Source: Pseudomonas nitroreducens
Lineage (GTDB): Bacteria; Pseudomonadota; Gammaproteobacteria; Pseudomonadales; Pseudomonadaceae
DNA: 64,000 bases
Direction of reading: 5' to 3'
NCBI RefSeq assembly: GCF_014204515.1
Contig: NZ_JACHLI010000035.1
Location: forward strand, 12,624-76,623
Translations under genes and position numbers: made by a program
Shown here: positions 34,619-43,972 of the stretch, in pieces
Position numbering within the stretch: the first letter of the stretch is position 1
Layout: each line of letters begins with the position of its first letter
Notes under the pieces: model-generated
Database searches by the model: none
What the model was told of the DNA's origin: nothing
The model's input: the letters and a program-made list of their open reading frames with translations, nothing else

Positions 34619-35366
34619 GCGTGGCTCCGCACACGGCGCACTGCGGGTCGCGCTTGACCCGCAGTTCGCGGAAGCGCGAACCCAGCGCGTCGATCAGCAG
34701 CAGTCGCCCCACCAGCGGCTCGCCGAAACCGGCCAGCAACTTCAAGGCTTCCAGCGCCTGCAGGCTACCCACCAGCCCCACCAGCGGGCCGACCACGCCG
34801 GCCTCGCTGCAGGTCAGTTCGGCTTCGCTGCCATGGCCGTAGAGGCAGTGGTAGCAGGGGCTGTCCTCGCGGCGCAGATCGAACACCGAGAGCTGCCCTT
34901 CCAGGCGGATGGCCGCGCCGCTCACCAGCGGTTTCTTCGCGGCGACGCAGGCGGCATTCACCGCCTCGCGGGTACCGAAGTTGTCGCAGCAGTCCAGCAC
35001 CAGGTCCACGGCCGCCACGGCGGCGTCGAGGGAGTCGGCGTCCAGCGCCTGGCGATGGGCGACCAGTTTCACCTCGGGGTTGATCGCCTGCAGGCGAGCG
35101 CTCGCCGAGTCCACCTTGGTCGTGCCGACCGTGGTGGTGTCGTGGATGATCTGCCGCTGCAGGTTGGTCAGGTCGACGGTGTCGAAGTCCGCCAGGTGCA
35201 GTTCGCCGACGCCGGCAGCGGCGAGGTACAGCGCCACCGGCGCTCCCAAGCCACCAAGGCCGACGATCAGCACGCGGCTGTCCTTCAGGCGCAGCTGGCC
35301 GTCGACGTCGATCTGCGACAGCAGGATCTGCCGGCTGTACCGCAGCAGTTCGTTGTCGCTCAGCAT
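34611..35366 (-). CDS. moeB: HesA/MoeB/ThiF-type adenylyltransferase
   Basis: 251 residues. MoeB adenylates the C-terminus of the MoaD sulfur carrier in molybdopterin synthesis. The ATP loop VGLGGLGAPVALYLAAAG is clear, and zinc Cys pairs occur as CYHC near residue 172 and CAVC near the end. Start and stop overlap prmC and murI (7 and 8 bases), so it is translated within this operon. Similar proteins can serve ThiS; MoeB is preferred from operon position. Confidence 0.88.
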   Translation of the reverse strand: MLSDNELLRYSRQILLSQIDVDGQLRLKDSRVLIVGLGGLGAPVALYLAAAGVGELHLADFDTVDLTNLQRQIIHDTTTVGTTKVDSASARLQAINPEVKLVAHRQALDADSLDAAVAAVDLVLDCCDNFGTREAVNAACVAAKKPLVSGAAIRLEGQLSVFDLRREDSPCYHCLYGHGSEAELTCSEAGVVGPLVGLVGSLQALEALKLLAGFGEPLVGRLLLIDALGSRFRELRVKRDPQCAVCGATHG

Positions 35367-36190
35367 GTCCAGCGCCCCAGGCTGATGCGCTCGTGACCGC
35401 CCAGGTCGCGGCGGCTTTCCACGGCGCTGAAGCCACGCCTGAGCAGCAGCTCGCGTACGGCATCGGGCTGGTCGAAGCCGTGTTCGAGCATCAGCCAGCC
35501 GCCGTTTTCCAGGTGGTTCGGCGCCTGCTCGATGATCAGGCGGATGTCGTCCAGCCCATCCTGCCCGGAGACCAGCGCGCTCGAGGGTTCGAAGCGCACG
35601 TCGCCCTGCTTGAGGTGCGGGTCGGTGCTGGGGATGTACGGCGGGTTGCTGACGATCAGCGAAAAACGCTCGCCGTTCACCGCGGAGAACCAGTGGCTGG
35701 CGCGGAAGGCGACGTTGCCCAGGCGCAGGCGTTCGCGGTTGCGTTCGGCCAGGGCCACGGCCTCGGGGATGCGGTCGACGCCCAGCACCTGCCAGCTCAG
35801 GCGTTCACACGCCAGCGCAAGGGCGATGGCACCGGTGCCAGTCCCCAGGTCGAGCACGCGCGATGGCGAGGCCGGCAGCAGCGCCAGCGCGGTCTCCACC
35901 AGCAGCTCGGTGTCCGGGCGCGGGATCAGGGTGTGCGGCGCAACTTCCAGGTCCAGGCTCCAGAAGCCCTGGCGGCCGAGGATGTAGGCCACCGGCTCGC
36001 CGGCTACCCGGCGCGCCAGGTAACGGTCGTAGAGGTCGTGGGCCTCGCGGCTGACCACGCGCTCGGGCCAGGTGCGCAGGAAGCTGCGCGGCTTGCCCAG
36101 GGCGGCGCTGAGCAGCAGCTCGGCATCCAGGCGCGCGCTGGGCGAGTCCGGCAATTGCGCCTCGTTGAGCAGGGTCATGATGGTTGCCAT
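35360..36190 (-). CDS. prmC: Release factor glutamine methyltransferase
   Basis: 276 residues from the ATG at 36190; an internal ATG at 36178 is possible but would shorten the helical N-terminal domain. It methylates Gln in the GGQ motif of RF1 and RF2. The SAM loop LDLGTGTGAIALALA and catalytic NPPYIPS are present. It lies directly after prfA, its substrate gene, 28 bases on. Confidence 0.95.
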   Translation of the reverse strand: MATIMTLLNEAQLPDSPSARLDAELLLSAALGKPRSFLRTWPERVVSREAHDLYDRYLARRVAGEPVAYILGRQGFWSLDLEVAPHTLIPRPDTELLVETALALLPASPSRVLDLGTGTGAIALALACERLSWQVLGVDRIPEAVALAERNRERLRLGNVAFRASHWFSAVNGERFSLIVSNPPYIPSTDPHLKQGDVRFEPSSALVSGQDGLDDIRLIIEQAPNHLENGGWLMLEHGFDQPDAVRELLLRRGFSAVESRRDLGGHERISLGRWTC

Positions 36191-36218
36191 GGTCTTTCGC
36201 TCTCTCAGTTGCCCGCGC

Positions 36219-37301
36219 TCAATCGCCGAGCGCGGCCAGCTGGTCGGCCTGGAACTCTTGCAACAACGGCTCGATGACCTGCTCCACCGCGCCTTCCATG
36301 ACTTCACCCAGGGAATACAGGGTGAGGTTGATGCGGTGGTCGGTCACCCGGCCCTGGGGGAAATTGTAGGTGCGGATGCGCTCGGAGCGATCGCCCGAAC
36401 CGACCAGCAGCTTGCGTGTGCTGGCAATCGCCTGCTGGGCGGCGGACTGCTGCTGGTCGTTGAGCCGGGCCGCCAGCCAGGCCATGGCCTTGGCGCGGTT
36501 CTTGTGCTGCGAACGTTCTTCCTGGCACTCGACCACGATGCCCGACGGAATGTGCACGATGCGCACCGCCGAGTCGGTCTTGTTCACGTGCTGGCCGCCA
36601 GCGCCGGAGGAACGGTAGGTGTCGATGCGCAGGTCGGCCGGGTTGATCTCGATGGCCGCCTGTTCGTCCGGCTCGGGCAGCACCGCCACAGTGCACGCCG
36701 AGGTGTGGATACGGCCCTGGGATTCGGTGGCCGGCACGCGCTGCACGCGGTGGGCGCCGGACTCGAACTTGAGCTTGGCGTAGACGTTTTCGCCTTCGAC
36801 TCGGGCGATCACTTCTTTATAGCCGCCGTGCTCGCCCTCGTTCTCGGACATGACTTCCACGCGCCAGCCCTGTTTCTCGGCATAGCGCGAGTACATGCGG
36901 AACAGGTCTCCGGAGAAGATCGCCGCTTCGTCGCCGCCGGTGCCGGCGCGGATTTCCAGGAAGACGTTGCGCCCGTCGTTGGGGTCCTTGGGCAGCAGCA
37001 TGCGCTGCAGGCGATCCTCCAGGCCGACCAGCGCAGTCCTGGCCTCGGCCACCTCTTCCTCGGCCATCTCGCGCAGGTCCGGGTCGCTGTCCTTGAGCAG
37101 CGCCTGGGCGCCTTCGAGGTCCGACTGCACCTTGCGGAACTCGCGGAAGGCGAGGATCACCGGCTCCACTTCCGCGTATTCGCGGGAGTAGGCGCGGAAC
37201 CGGGTCTGGTCGCTGATGACTTCGGCGTCGCCCAGCAGAGCGGTGAGCTCTTCGTAGCGGTCGCTGAGGATATCCAGCTTTTTCAGGAGGGAGGCTTTCA
37301 T
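36219..37301 (-). CDS. prfA: Peptide chain release factor 1
   Basis: 360 residues, the RF1 length. It recognises UAA and UAG. The tip motif GAGGQHVNKTDSAVRI carries GGQ, which promotes peptidyl-tRNA hydrolysis. RAGTGGDEAAIFSGDLFRMY is the conserved core. The start overlaps the hemA stop by 4 bases, the usual gene pair in gamma-proteobacteria. Confidence 0.97.
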   Translation of the reverse strand: MKASLLKKLDILSDRYEELTALLGDAEVISDQTRFRAYSREYAEVEPVILAFREFRKVQSDLEGAQALLKDSDPDLREMAEEEVAEARTALVGLEDRLQRMLLPKDPNDGRNVFLEIRAGTGGDEAAIFSGDLFRMYSRYAEKQGWRVEVMSENEGEHGGYKEVIARVEGENVYAKLKFESGAHRVQRVPATESQGRIHTSACTVAVLPEPDEQAAIEINPADLRIDTYRSSGAGGQHVNKTDSAVRIVHIPSGIVVECQEERSQHKNRAKAMAWLAARLNDQQQSAAQQAIASTRKLLVGSGDRSERIRTYNFPQGRVTDHRINLTLYSLGEVMEGAVEQVIEPLLQEFQADQLAALGD

Positions 37302-38566
37302 CGCTTGTCAGTGCCCTCCTCGAGGGCGAACAGTTCCTGCGCGACGGCCAGCGCATCGATGCGGCCCTCGGCGGAGAGTTTCTTCATCTGCACGCTGGGC
37401 GCGTGCAGCAATTTGTTGGTCAGGCCACGGCTGAGCTGGGCGATGACTTCCATCGGGTCGGCGCCATTGGCCAGCAGGCGCTGGGCCTTCTGGGTTTCCT
37501 CGTCGCGCAGGCGCTCGGCCTGCTGGCGGTAGGCGCGCAGCACGTCGACCGCGGCCAGCTCGCGCAGACGCTGCATGAACTCGCCGACGCCGTCGCCCAC
37601 CAGCTCCTCGGCAGCCTGGGCAGCACCCTGGCGGCTCTTGAGGTTCTCGGCGACCACTTCGTGGAGGTCGTCGACGCTATAGAGGTAGACGTCTTCCAGC
37701 TCGCCGACTTCCGGCTCGATGTCGCGCGGTACGGCAATGTCGACCATGAACATCGGCTTGTGCCGGCGCTGCTTCAGCGCGCGTTCCACTGCACCCTTGC
37801 CGAGGATCGGCAGCTGGCTGGCGGTGGAACTGATGACGATGTCACTGTTCACCAGCTCGTCGGGCATGTCCGCCAGCAGGATGGCGCGGGCGCCGAACTG
37901 CTCGGCGAGCAGACTGGCGCGCTCCAGGGTGCGGTTGGCGACGACGATGCGCTTCACGCCCTGCTCGTGCAGATGCCGGGCGACCAGGGTGATGGTCTCG
38001 CCGGCGCCGATCAGCAATGCCTGGCTGCGGCTCAGGTCGCTGAATATCTGCCGGGCCAGGCTGACCGCGGCGAAGGCCACGGACACCGGGTTCTCGCCGA
38101 TGGCGGTGTCGGTGCGCACGGTCTTGGCGGTGCTGAAGGTGGCCTGGAACAGCCGGCCGAGCATCGGTCCGACGGTACCGGCCTCGCGCGCCACGGCGTA
38201 GGCGGACTTCATCTGGCCGAGGATCTGCGGCTCGCCCAGCACCATGGAATCCAGGCCGGCGGCGACGCGCATCATGTGGCGCACGGCTTCCTCGTCCTGG
38301 TGGACGTAGGCGCAGGCACGCAGGTCGTCGATCCCCAGGTTGTGGTAGTCGGCCAGCCAGGCCAGCACGTCGCCGGCGTCCGGGTGCTCGATCTCCAGGT
38401 AGAGTTCGCTGCGGTTGCAGGTGGAGAGGATCGCGGCCTCACGGCTGGAGGTCAGCCGGCAGAGCAGCTGCAGCGCCTCGACCATCTGCTCGGGAGTAAA
38501 GGCCACGCGCTCGCGGACGGCCACGGACGCGGTCTTGTGGTTGATGCCGAGGGCAATGAAGGCCAT
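37298..38566 (-). CDS. hemA: Glutamyl-tRNA reductase
   Basis: 422 residues from the ATG at 38566 (MAFIALGINHKTASVAVRER), the standard start; the longer frame adds an atypical tail. It reduces Glu-tRNA to glutamate-1-semialdehyde, the first step of tetrapyrrole synthesis. The catalytic Cys is in STCNRSELYLE near residue 50, and the NADPH loop GAGETI near 189. Divergent from lbcA across 187 bases. Confidence 0.97.
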   Translation of the reverse strand: MAFIALGINHKTASVAVRERVAFTPEQMVEALQLLCRLTSSREAAILSTCNRSELYLEIEHPDAGDVLAWLADYHNLGIDDLRACAYVHQDEEAVRHMMRVAAGLDSMVLGEPQILGQMKSAYAVAREAGTVGPMLGRLFQATFSTAKTVRTDTAIGENPVSVAFAAVSLARQIFSDLSRSQALLIGAGETITLVARHLHEQGVKRIVVANRTLERASLLAEQFGARAILLADMPDELVNSDIVISSTASQLPILGKGAVERALKQRRHKPMFMVDIAVPRDIEPEVGELEDVYLYSVDDLHEVVAENLKSRQGAAQAAEELVGDGVGEFMQRLRELAAVDVLRAYRQQAERLRDEETQKAQRLLANGADPMEVIAQLSRGLTNKLLHAPSVQMKKLSAEGRIDALAVAQELFALEEGTDKR

Positions 38567-38753
38567 GCAGAATCGCTGAGCTGATCGGAAAGCCCGCAAT
38601 TGTCCTACTTAGCCTTGTGAAGGACAACCACCCGCGACGGATCGCACACGGCAAATCGACGACAAGGGCAGAAGCGGGACCTGCCCATGGGATTGGCACT
38701 TTCCTTATGTCATGATGGTCTCATTTCGCAGGTCAGGCCCTCGTCCTTCCTCT

Positions 38754-40478
38754 ATGAACAAGTCTCTTGCGCTGCTGACTGCTCTGCTGCTGCTCGGCGG
38801 CTGCCAGTCTCTTACACAGAAAAATCCCGATGGTGCTTCCGCGGAGAAGGACAAGGCTGCGGCTGCCCAGAAGAACCAGCAGTACGGCTCCTTCAGCGAA
38901 GACACGCTGTTCTCGCTGCTGACCGCGGAAATCGCCGGCCAGCGCAACCGCTTCGACATCGCCCTGGCGAACTACGTCGAGCAGGCCAGGGAGACCCAGG
39001 ACCCGGGCGTCGCCGAGCGCGCGTTCCGCATCGCCGAGTACCTGGGCGCCGACCAGGAAGCCCTGGACACCTCGCTGATCTGGGCCAAGGCCGCGCCGGA
39101 CAACCTCGACGCCCAGCGCGCCGCCGCCATCCAGCTGGCGCGCACCGGCCAGTACGACGAATCCATGGTTTACATGGAGAAAGTCCTCAACGGCCAGGGC
39201 GATACCCACTTCGACTTCCTCGCGCTGTCCGCCGCCGAGACCGACCCGGACACCCGCGCCGGCCTGCTGCAGAGCTTCGACCGCCTGCTGAAGAAGTACC
39301 CCAACAATGGCCAGCTGCTGTTCGGCAAGGCCCTGCTGCTGCAGCAGGATGGCCGTCCGCAGGAAGCCCTGCACCTGCTGGAGGACAACGCCGCCAGCAA
39401 GCACGACGTCGCCCCGCTGCTGCTGCGCGCGCGCCTGCTGCAGAGCATGAAGCGCAGCGACGAAGCGCTGCCGCTGCTCAAGAACGGCATCAAGGAGCAC
39501 CCGGACGACAAGCGCGTGCACCTCGCCTATGCCCGCCTGCTGGTGGAGCAGAACCGCCTGGAAGACGCCAAGGCGGAGTTCTCCGCGCTGGTCGAGCAGT
39601 TCCCCGATGACGACGACCTGCGCTTCTCCCTGGCCCTGGTCTGCCTCGAAGCCCAGGCCTGGGACGAAGCCAAGGTCTACCTGCAGGAACTGGTCGAGCG
39701 CGACAGCCATGTCGATTCCGCGCACTTCAACCTGGGCCGCCTGGCCGAGGAGCAGAAGGACAAGGACACCGCGCTCAAGGAATACGCCCTGGTCGGCCCG
39801 GGCAACGACTTCCTCCCGGCCCAGCTGCGCGCCACTGAGATCCTGCTGGACCAGAAGCGCTACGACGATGCCTCGCGCCGCCTCGCCGAAACCCGCGAGC
39901 GCCAGCCCGACTACGCCATCCAGCTGTACCTGATCGAAGCCGAAGGCCTGTCCAACCGCGACCAGGTGGACCGTGCCTGGAGCGTCATCCAGCAAGGCAT
40001 CAAGCAGTTCCCCGACGATCTCAACCTGCTCTACACCCGCTCCATGCTCGCCGAGAAGCGCAACGACCTGGCGCAGATGGAGCAGGACCTGCGCCTGATC
40101 ATCCAGCGCGAGCCGGACAACGCCATGGCGCTCAACGCGCTGGGCTACACCCTGGCCGACCGCACCACCCGCTACAGCGAAGCCCGCGACCTGATCCAGA
40201 AGGCCCATTCGCTGAACCCGGACGACCCCGCGATCCTCGACAGCCTGGGCTGGGTGAATTACCGCCTGGGCAACCTCAGCGAAGCGGAAACCTACCTGCG
40301 CAAGGCGCTGGAACGCTTCCCCGACCACGAAGTGGCGGCGCACCTGGGCGAAGTGCTCTGGGCCCAGGGCAAGCAGAGCGAAGCGCGCAAGGTCTGGGCC
40401 ACCGCCCTGCAAAGCCAGCCTGACAGCCCCGTCCTGCGCGACACCATGCTGCGCCTGACCGGCTCCGGAACCCTCTGA
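38754..40478 (+). CDS. lbcA: TPR lipoprotein, LbcA-like
   Basis: 574 residues from the ATG at 38754, which opens a lipoprotein signal (LLTALLLLGGCQSL). The body is a long series of tetratricopeptide repeats, for example NAMALNALGYTLADRTTRY and PAILDSLGWVNYRLGNLSEA. The equivalent P. aeruginosa protein is LbcA, an outer-membrane partner that activates the protease CtpA. The gene is followed by lolB after 3 bases. Function by homology and position. Confidence 0.9.
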   Translation: MNKSLALLTALLLLGGCQSLTQKNPDGASAEKDKAAAAQKNQQYGSFSEDTLFSLLTAEIAGQRNRFDIALANYVEQARETQDPGVAERAFRIAEYLGADQEALDTSLIWAKAAPDNLDAQRAAAIQLARTGQYDESMVYMEKVLNGQGDTHFDFLALSAAETDPDTRAGLLQSFDRLLKKYPNNGQLLFGKALLLQQDGRPQEALHLLEDNAASKHDVAPLLLRARLLQSMKRSDEALPLLKNGIKEHPDDKRVHLAYARLLVEQNRLEDAKAEFSALVEQFPDDDDLRFSLALVCLEAQAWDEAKVYLQELVERDSHVDSAHFNLGRLAEEQKDKDTALKEYALVGPGNDFLPAQLRATEILLDQKRYDDASRRLAETRERQPDYAIQLYLIEAEGLSNRDQVDRAWSVIQQGIKQFPDDLNLLYTRSMLAEKRNDLAQMEQDLRLIIQREPDNAMALNALGYTLADRTTRYSEARDLIQKAHSLNPDDPAILDSLGWVNYRLGNLSEAETYLRKALERFPDHEVAAHLGEVLWAQGKQSEARKVWATALQSQPDSPVLRDTMLRLTGSGTL

Positions 40479-40481
40479 TTT

Positions 40482-41123
40482 ATGCGTTTACATCACCTCA
40501 TCGGCGCCGCGGCGCTGGCCCTGCTCGCCGGCTGCTCCAGCTTCGGCACCCACGAAGCCCTGGAAGGCCAGGGCAATGCCACCGCCTGGAACGCCCACAA
40601 GGCCCGCATCGCAACCCTCGACGGCTGGCAGATCGACGGCAAGGTCGGCATCCGCGCCCCCAAGGACTCCGGTAGCGGCACCCTGTTCTGGCTGCAGCGC
40701 CAGGATTACTACGACATCCGCCTGTCCGGCCCGCTGGGGCGTGGCGCCGCTCGGCTGACCGGCCGCGAAGGCGCGGTGACCCTGGAAGTCGCCGGGCAAG
40801 GCCGCTTTGAAGCCGCCTCCCCCGAGGAGCTGCTGGAACAGCAGATGGGCTGGCGCCTGCCGGTCTCGCACCTGCTCTGGTGGATTCGCGGCCTGCCCGC
40901 GCCCGACAGCAAGAGCCGCCTGACCCTGGACGGCGACAGCCGCCTGGCCAAGCTGCAGCAGGACGGCTGGGACGTCGAGTACACCCGCTACAGCGAACAG
41001 GACGGCTACTGGCTGCCCGAGCGCCTGAAGCTGCACGGCCAGGACCTCGACGTCACCCTGGTGGTGAAATCCTGGCAGCCGCGCCAGCTGGGCGCTCAAT
41101 CGAGCAATGCGGGCCAGCAGTGA
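40482..41123 (+). CDS. lolB: Outer-membrane lipoprotein receptor LolB
   Basis: 213 residues with lipobox LALLAGCSSF. LolB receives lipoproteins from LolA and inserts them in the outer membrane. The family core is visible as WQIDGKVGIRAPKDSGSGT, YDIRLSGPLGRG, and the C-terminal LPERLKLHGQDLDVTLVV. It lies between lbcA and ispE with almost no gaps. Confidence 0.95.
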   Translation: MRLHHLIGAAALALLAGCSSFGTHEALEGQGNATAWNAHKARIATLDGWQIDGKVGIRAPKDSGSGTLFWLQRQDYYDIRLSGPLGRGAARLTGREGAVTLEVAGQGRFEAASPEELLEQQMGWRLPVSHLLWWIRGLPAPDSKSRLTLDGDSRLAKLQQDGWDVEYTRYSEQDGYWLPERLKLHGQDLDVTLVVKSWQPRQLGAQSSNAGQQ

Positions 41124-41124
41124 C

Positions 41125-41973
41125 ATGCAGGACCGCCTGACCCTGCCGGCGCCGGCCAAGCTCAACCTGTTCCTGCACATCACCGGCCGTCGCGCCGACG
41201 GCTACCACGAGCTGCAGACCCTCTTCCAGTTCCTCGACCACGGCGACGAACTGCAATTCGCCGTTCGCGAAGACGGCGAAATCCGCCTGAACACCGAGAT
41301 CGACGGCGTTCCCCACGACAGCAACCTGATCGTCAAGGCCGCACGCCGGCTGCAGGAGCAATCGGGCTGCAAGCTGGGCGCCGACATCTGGCTGGACAAG
41401 CGCCTGCCCATGGGCGGCGGCATCGGTGGCGGCAGCTCCGACGCCGCCACCACCCTGCTCGCGCTCAATCATCTCTGGCAGCTGGCCTTCAGCGAAGATC
41501 GCCTCGCCGCGCTGGGCCTGACGCTGGGCGCCGACGTCCCGGTGTTCGTGCGTGGCCGCGCGGCATTCGCCGAGGGCGTTGGCGAACAGCTCACGCCGGT
41601 GGCGCTGGATGAACCCTGGTTCCTCGTTGTCGTGCCGCAAGTCTTTGTCTCAACAGCAGAAGTTTTCTCCGATCCCGAGTTGACACGGGATACTCCGCCC
41701 ATTAAAGTTCGCAGCCTTCTCGGGGTGGACGGTCATAACGACTGCCAGCCGGTCGTCGAGAAGCGTTACCCGGATGTACGTAACGCACTGATCCAGCTAG
41801 GTAAATTTACCCAAGCGAGATTGACCGGCACCGGAGCTTGTGTGTTTGGGAGCTTCCCAAACAAGGGCGATGCTGATAAAGTTCGCCGCCAACTTCCGGC
41901 CACTCTGCCGAGTTTCGTAGCTCAGGGGCGTAACATCTCGATGTTGCACCGCAAGCTGCAAAACCTGGCCTGA
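41125..41973 (+). CDS. ispE: 4-diphosphocytidyl-2-C-methyl-D-erythritol kinase
   Basis: 282 residues from the ATG at 41125, directly after lolB. IspE phosphorylates an intermediate of the MEP isoprenoid pathway. It begins LPAPAKLNLFLHITGRRADG and has the GHMP ATP loop PMGGGIGGGSSDAAT. The 3' part from about 41640 is visibly less GC-rich than the 5' part. tRNA-Gln genes follow. Confidence 0.96.
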   Translation: MQDRLTLPAPAKLNLFLHITGRRADGYHELQTLFQFLDHGDELQFAVREDGEIRLNTEIDGVPHDSNLIVKAARRLQEQSGCKLGADIWLDKRLPMGGGIGGGSSDAATTLLALNHLWQLAFSEDRLAALGLTLGADVPVFVRGRAAFAEGVGEQLTPVALDEPWFLVVVPQVFVSTAEVFSDPELTRDTPPIKVRSLLGVDGHNDCQPVVEKRYPDVRNALIQLGKFTQARLTGTGACVFGSFPNKGDADKVRRQLPATLPSFVAQGRNISMLHRKLQNLA

Positions 41974-42004
41974 GAAGAAAGCAATGTAATCGGTTGTACG
42001 ATAC

Positions 42005-42079
42005 AGGGGCGTCGCCAAGCGGTAAGGCAGCAGGTTTTGATCCTGCCATGCGTTGGTTCGAATCCAGCCGCCCCTGCCA
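42005..42079 (+). tRNA. tRNA-Gln (anticodon TTG)
   Basis: 75 bases. Acceptor AGGGGCG pairs with CGCCCCT, followed by G and encoded CCA. The anticodon stem GCAGG/CCTGC encloses TTTTGAT with anticodon TTG, and the T arm contains GGTTCGAATCC. Confidence 0.97.
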
Positions 42080-42141
42080 TTAACCCACAGGGTTACACGT
42101 ACAGCGTCAACGAACACATTGCTCCGCAAGTTGTAAGCTAC

Positions 42142-42216
42142 AGGGGCGTCGCCAAGCGGTAAGGCAGCAGGTTTTGATCCTGCCATGCGTTGGTTCGAAT
42201 CCAGCCGCCCCTGCCA
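42142..42216 (+). tRNA. tRNA-Gln (anticodon TTG), second copy
   Basis: Identical in sequence to the copy 137 bases upstream, with encoded CCA. The 62-base spacer between them is not repeated. It ends 52 bases before prs, so cotranscription is likely. Confidence 0.97.
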
Positions 42217-42268
42217 TTTTCTTCTGGCTCAACCGGGCCTACCCTCAAGCCGACACAGGTACCGCAGC

Positions 42269-43210
42269 GTGTCCAAAATGATGGTTTTCACGGGGAACGC
42301 CAACCCCGATCTGGCACGCCGTGTCGTACGGCAGCTGCACATCCCCCTCGGTGACGTTTCTGTCGGCAAGTTCTCCGACGGCGAAATCAGTGTCGAAATC
42401 AACGAAAACGTCCGTGGTAAGGACGTCTTCCTGATTCAACCGACCTGCGCACCGACCAACGACAACCTGATGGAACTGGTGGTGATGGCCGATGCCTTCC
42501 GCCGCTCCTCGGCGACTCGTATCACGGCCGTCATCCCCTACTTCGGTTACGCCCGCCAGGATCGCCGTCCGCGTTCCGCCCGCGTGGCCATCAGCGCCAA
42601 AGTCGTTGCCGACATGCTGACCGTCGTAGGCGTCAACCGCGTACTCACCGTTGACCTGCACGCCGACCAGATCCAGGGCTTCTTCGATATCCCCGTCGAC
42701 AACATCTACGGCTCGCCCGTACTGGTCGACGACATCGAAGACCAGCGCTTCGAGAACCTGATGATCGTCTCCCCGGACATCGGTGGCGTGGTGCGTGCTC
42801 GCGCCGTCGCCAAGTCCCTGGGCGTCGACCTGGCCATCATCGACAAGCGTCGTCCGAAGGCCAACCAGTCCGAAGTCATGCACATCATCGGTGATGTCGA
42901 AGGCCGTACCTGCGTACTGGTCGACGACATGGTCGATACCGCCGGCACCCTCGGCCACGCCGCCAAGGCTCTGAAAGAGCACGGCGCCGCCAAGGTCATC
43001 GCCTATTGCACCCACCCGGTGCTGTCGGGCCGTGCCATCGAGAACATCGAGAATTCCGTACTGGACGAGCTGGTGGTGACCAACACCATCCCGCTGTCCG
43101 CTGCTGCGCAAGCCTGTGGCCGCATCCGCCAGCTGGACATCGCTCCGGTTGTCGCTGAAGCCATGCGCCGCATCAGCAATGAAGAATCGATCAGCGCCAT
43201 GTTCCGCTAA
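42269..43210 (+). CDS. prs: Ribose-phosphate pyrophosphokinase
   Basis: 313 residues from a GTG at 42269 (VSKMMVFTGNANPDLARRVV), the start known for Pseudomonas Prs. It makes PRPP from ribose 5-phosphate and ATP. Signature segments are FSDGEISVEI, YFGYARQDRR, VDLHADQIQGFFDIPVDN and the PRPP loop VLVDDMVDTAGTL. The upstream frame extends into the tRNA and is not real. Confidence 0.97.
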   Translation: MSKMMVFTGNANPDLARRVVRQLHIPLGDVSVGKFSDGEISVEINENVRGKDVFLIQPTCAPTNDNLMELVVMADAFRRSSATRITAVIPYFGYARQDRRPRSARVAISAKVVADMLTVVGVNRVLTVDLHADQIQGFFDIPVDNIYGSPVLVDDIEDQRFENLMIVSPDIGGVVRARAVAKSLGVDLAIIDKRRPKANQSEVMHIIGDVEGRTCVLVDDMVDTAGTLGHAAKALKEHGAAKVIAYCTHPVLSGRAIENIENSVLDELVVTNTIPLSAAAQACGRIRQLDIAPVVAEAMRRISNEESISAMFR

Positions 43211-43237
43211 CGCGGGACAGAGCTGACGTAAAGCGCT

Positions 43238-43258
43238 CCGCCGTGTTGGCGGGGTTTT
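43238..43258 (+). terminator. Hairpin with T run after prs
   Basis: CCGCCGTGTTGGCGGGGTTTT: a 5-bp GC stem, five-base loop and four T residues, 28 bases past the prs stop. Confidence 0.6.
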
Positions 43259-43264
43259 AACAAA

Positions 43265-43299
43265 ATCGCCCGAACGCTGGTCGCAAGCGTCCGGGCGAT
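43265..43299 (+). promoter_or_regulatory. Strong stem-loop in the rplY leader
   Basis: ATCGCCCGAACGCT and AGCGTCCGGGCGAT pair with one A/C mismatch around a 7-base loop, 23 bases before rplY. It may be a second terminator, an RNA processing site or a leader regulating rplY. There is little T after it (CTTGTCATTTT). Confidence 0.55.
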
Positions 43300-43322
43300 C
43301 TTGTCATTTTGGAGATACTCAA

Positions 43323-43934
43323 ATGGTTGACTTTGTACTCAATGCTCAAGAGCGTTCCGACCTGGGGAAAGGTGCGAGCCGCCGCCTGCGTCGTAACGCC
43401 GGCCTGATCCCGGCTGTGATCTACGGTGGCGAGAAAGCCCCGCAATCCGTCACCCTGGAACTGCGCGAAATCACCAAGCTGCTGGAAAACGAGGCTGCCT
43501 TCAGCCACGTGATCGCCCTGAACGTCGGTTCCGCCAAGGAAACCGTACTGATCAAGGCCCTGCAGCGTCACCCGTCCAAAGGCTTCGTCATGCACGCTGA
43601 CTTCCAGCGCGTCGTTGCCGGCCAGAAGCTGTCCGCTCACGTTCCGCTGCACTTCATCAACGAAGCGACCGCTGTTGGCGTCAAGACCGGTGGTGGCGAG
43701 ATCTCCCACGTGATCTCCGAAGTCGAAGTTTCCTGCCTGCCGAAAGACCTGCCGGAATTCATCGAAGTCGACCTGGCCCAAGTTGCTCTGGGTCAGATCG
43801 TTCACCTGTCCGACCTGAAACTGCCGAAAGGCGTAGAGCTGGTGCAACTGGCCCACGGTAACGACCTGGCCGTCGCCAACATCCACGCTTCCCGCGTTGT
43901 GAAAGAAGAAGGTGAAGGCGAAGCTGCCGAGTAA
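43323..43934 (+). CDS. rplY: Ribosomal protein bL25 (Ctc form)
   Basis: 203 residues. The N-terminal half is the L25 5S-rRNA-binding domain (KGASRRLRRNAGLIPAVIYGG), and the C-terminal beta domain makes it the long general-stress Ctc type. The tail ends acidic (EEGEGEAAE). GGAG lies 8 bases upstream. Confidence 0.96.
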   Translation: MVDFVLNAQERSDLGKGASRRLRRNAGLIPAVIYGGEKAPQSVTLELREITKLLENEAAFSHVIALNVGSAKETVLIKALQRHPSKGFVMHADFQRVVAGQKLSAHVPLHFINEATAVGVKTGGGEISHVISEVEVSCLPKDLPEFIEVDLAQVALGQIVHLSDLKLPKGVELVQLAHGNDLAVANIHASRVVKEEGEGEAAE

Positions 43935-43972
43935 TTTCGCGCACCATTGCCTTTAAGGAAGGGGCCCCCGTC

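Noticed and set aside
42185..42268. Upstream extension of prs into the second tRNA-Gln
   Set aside because: The known Prs N-terminus begins at the GTG at 42269, and the extension would translate tRNA sequence.
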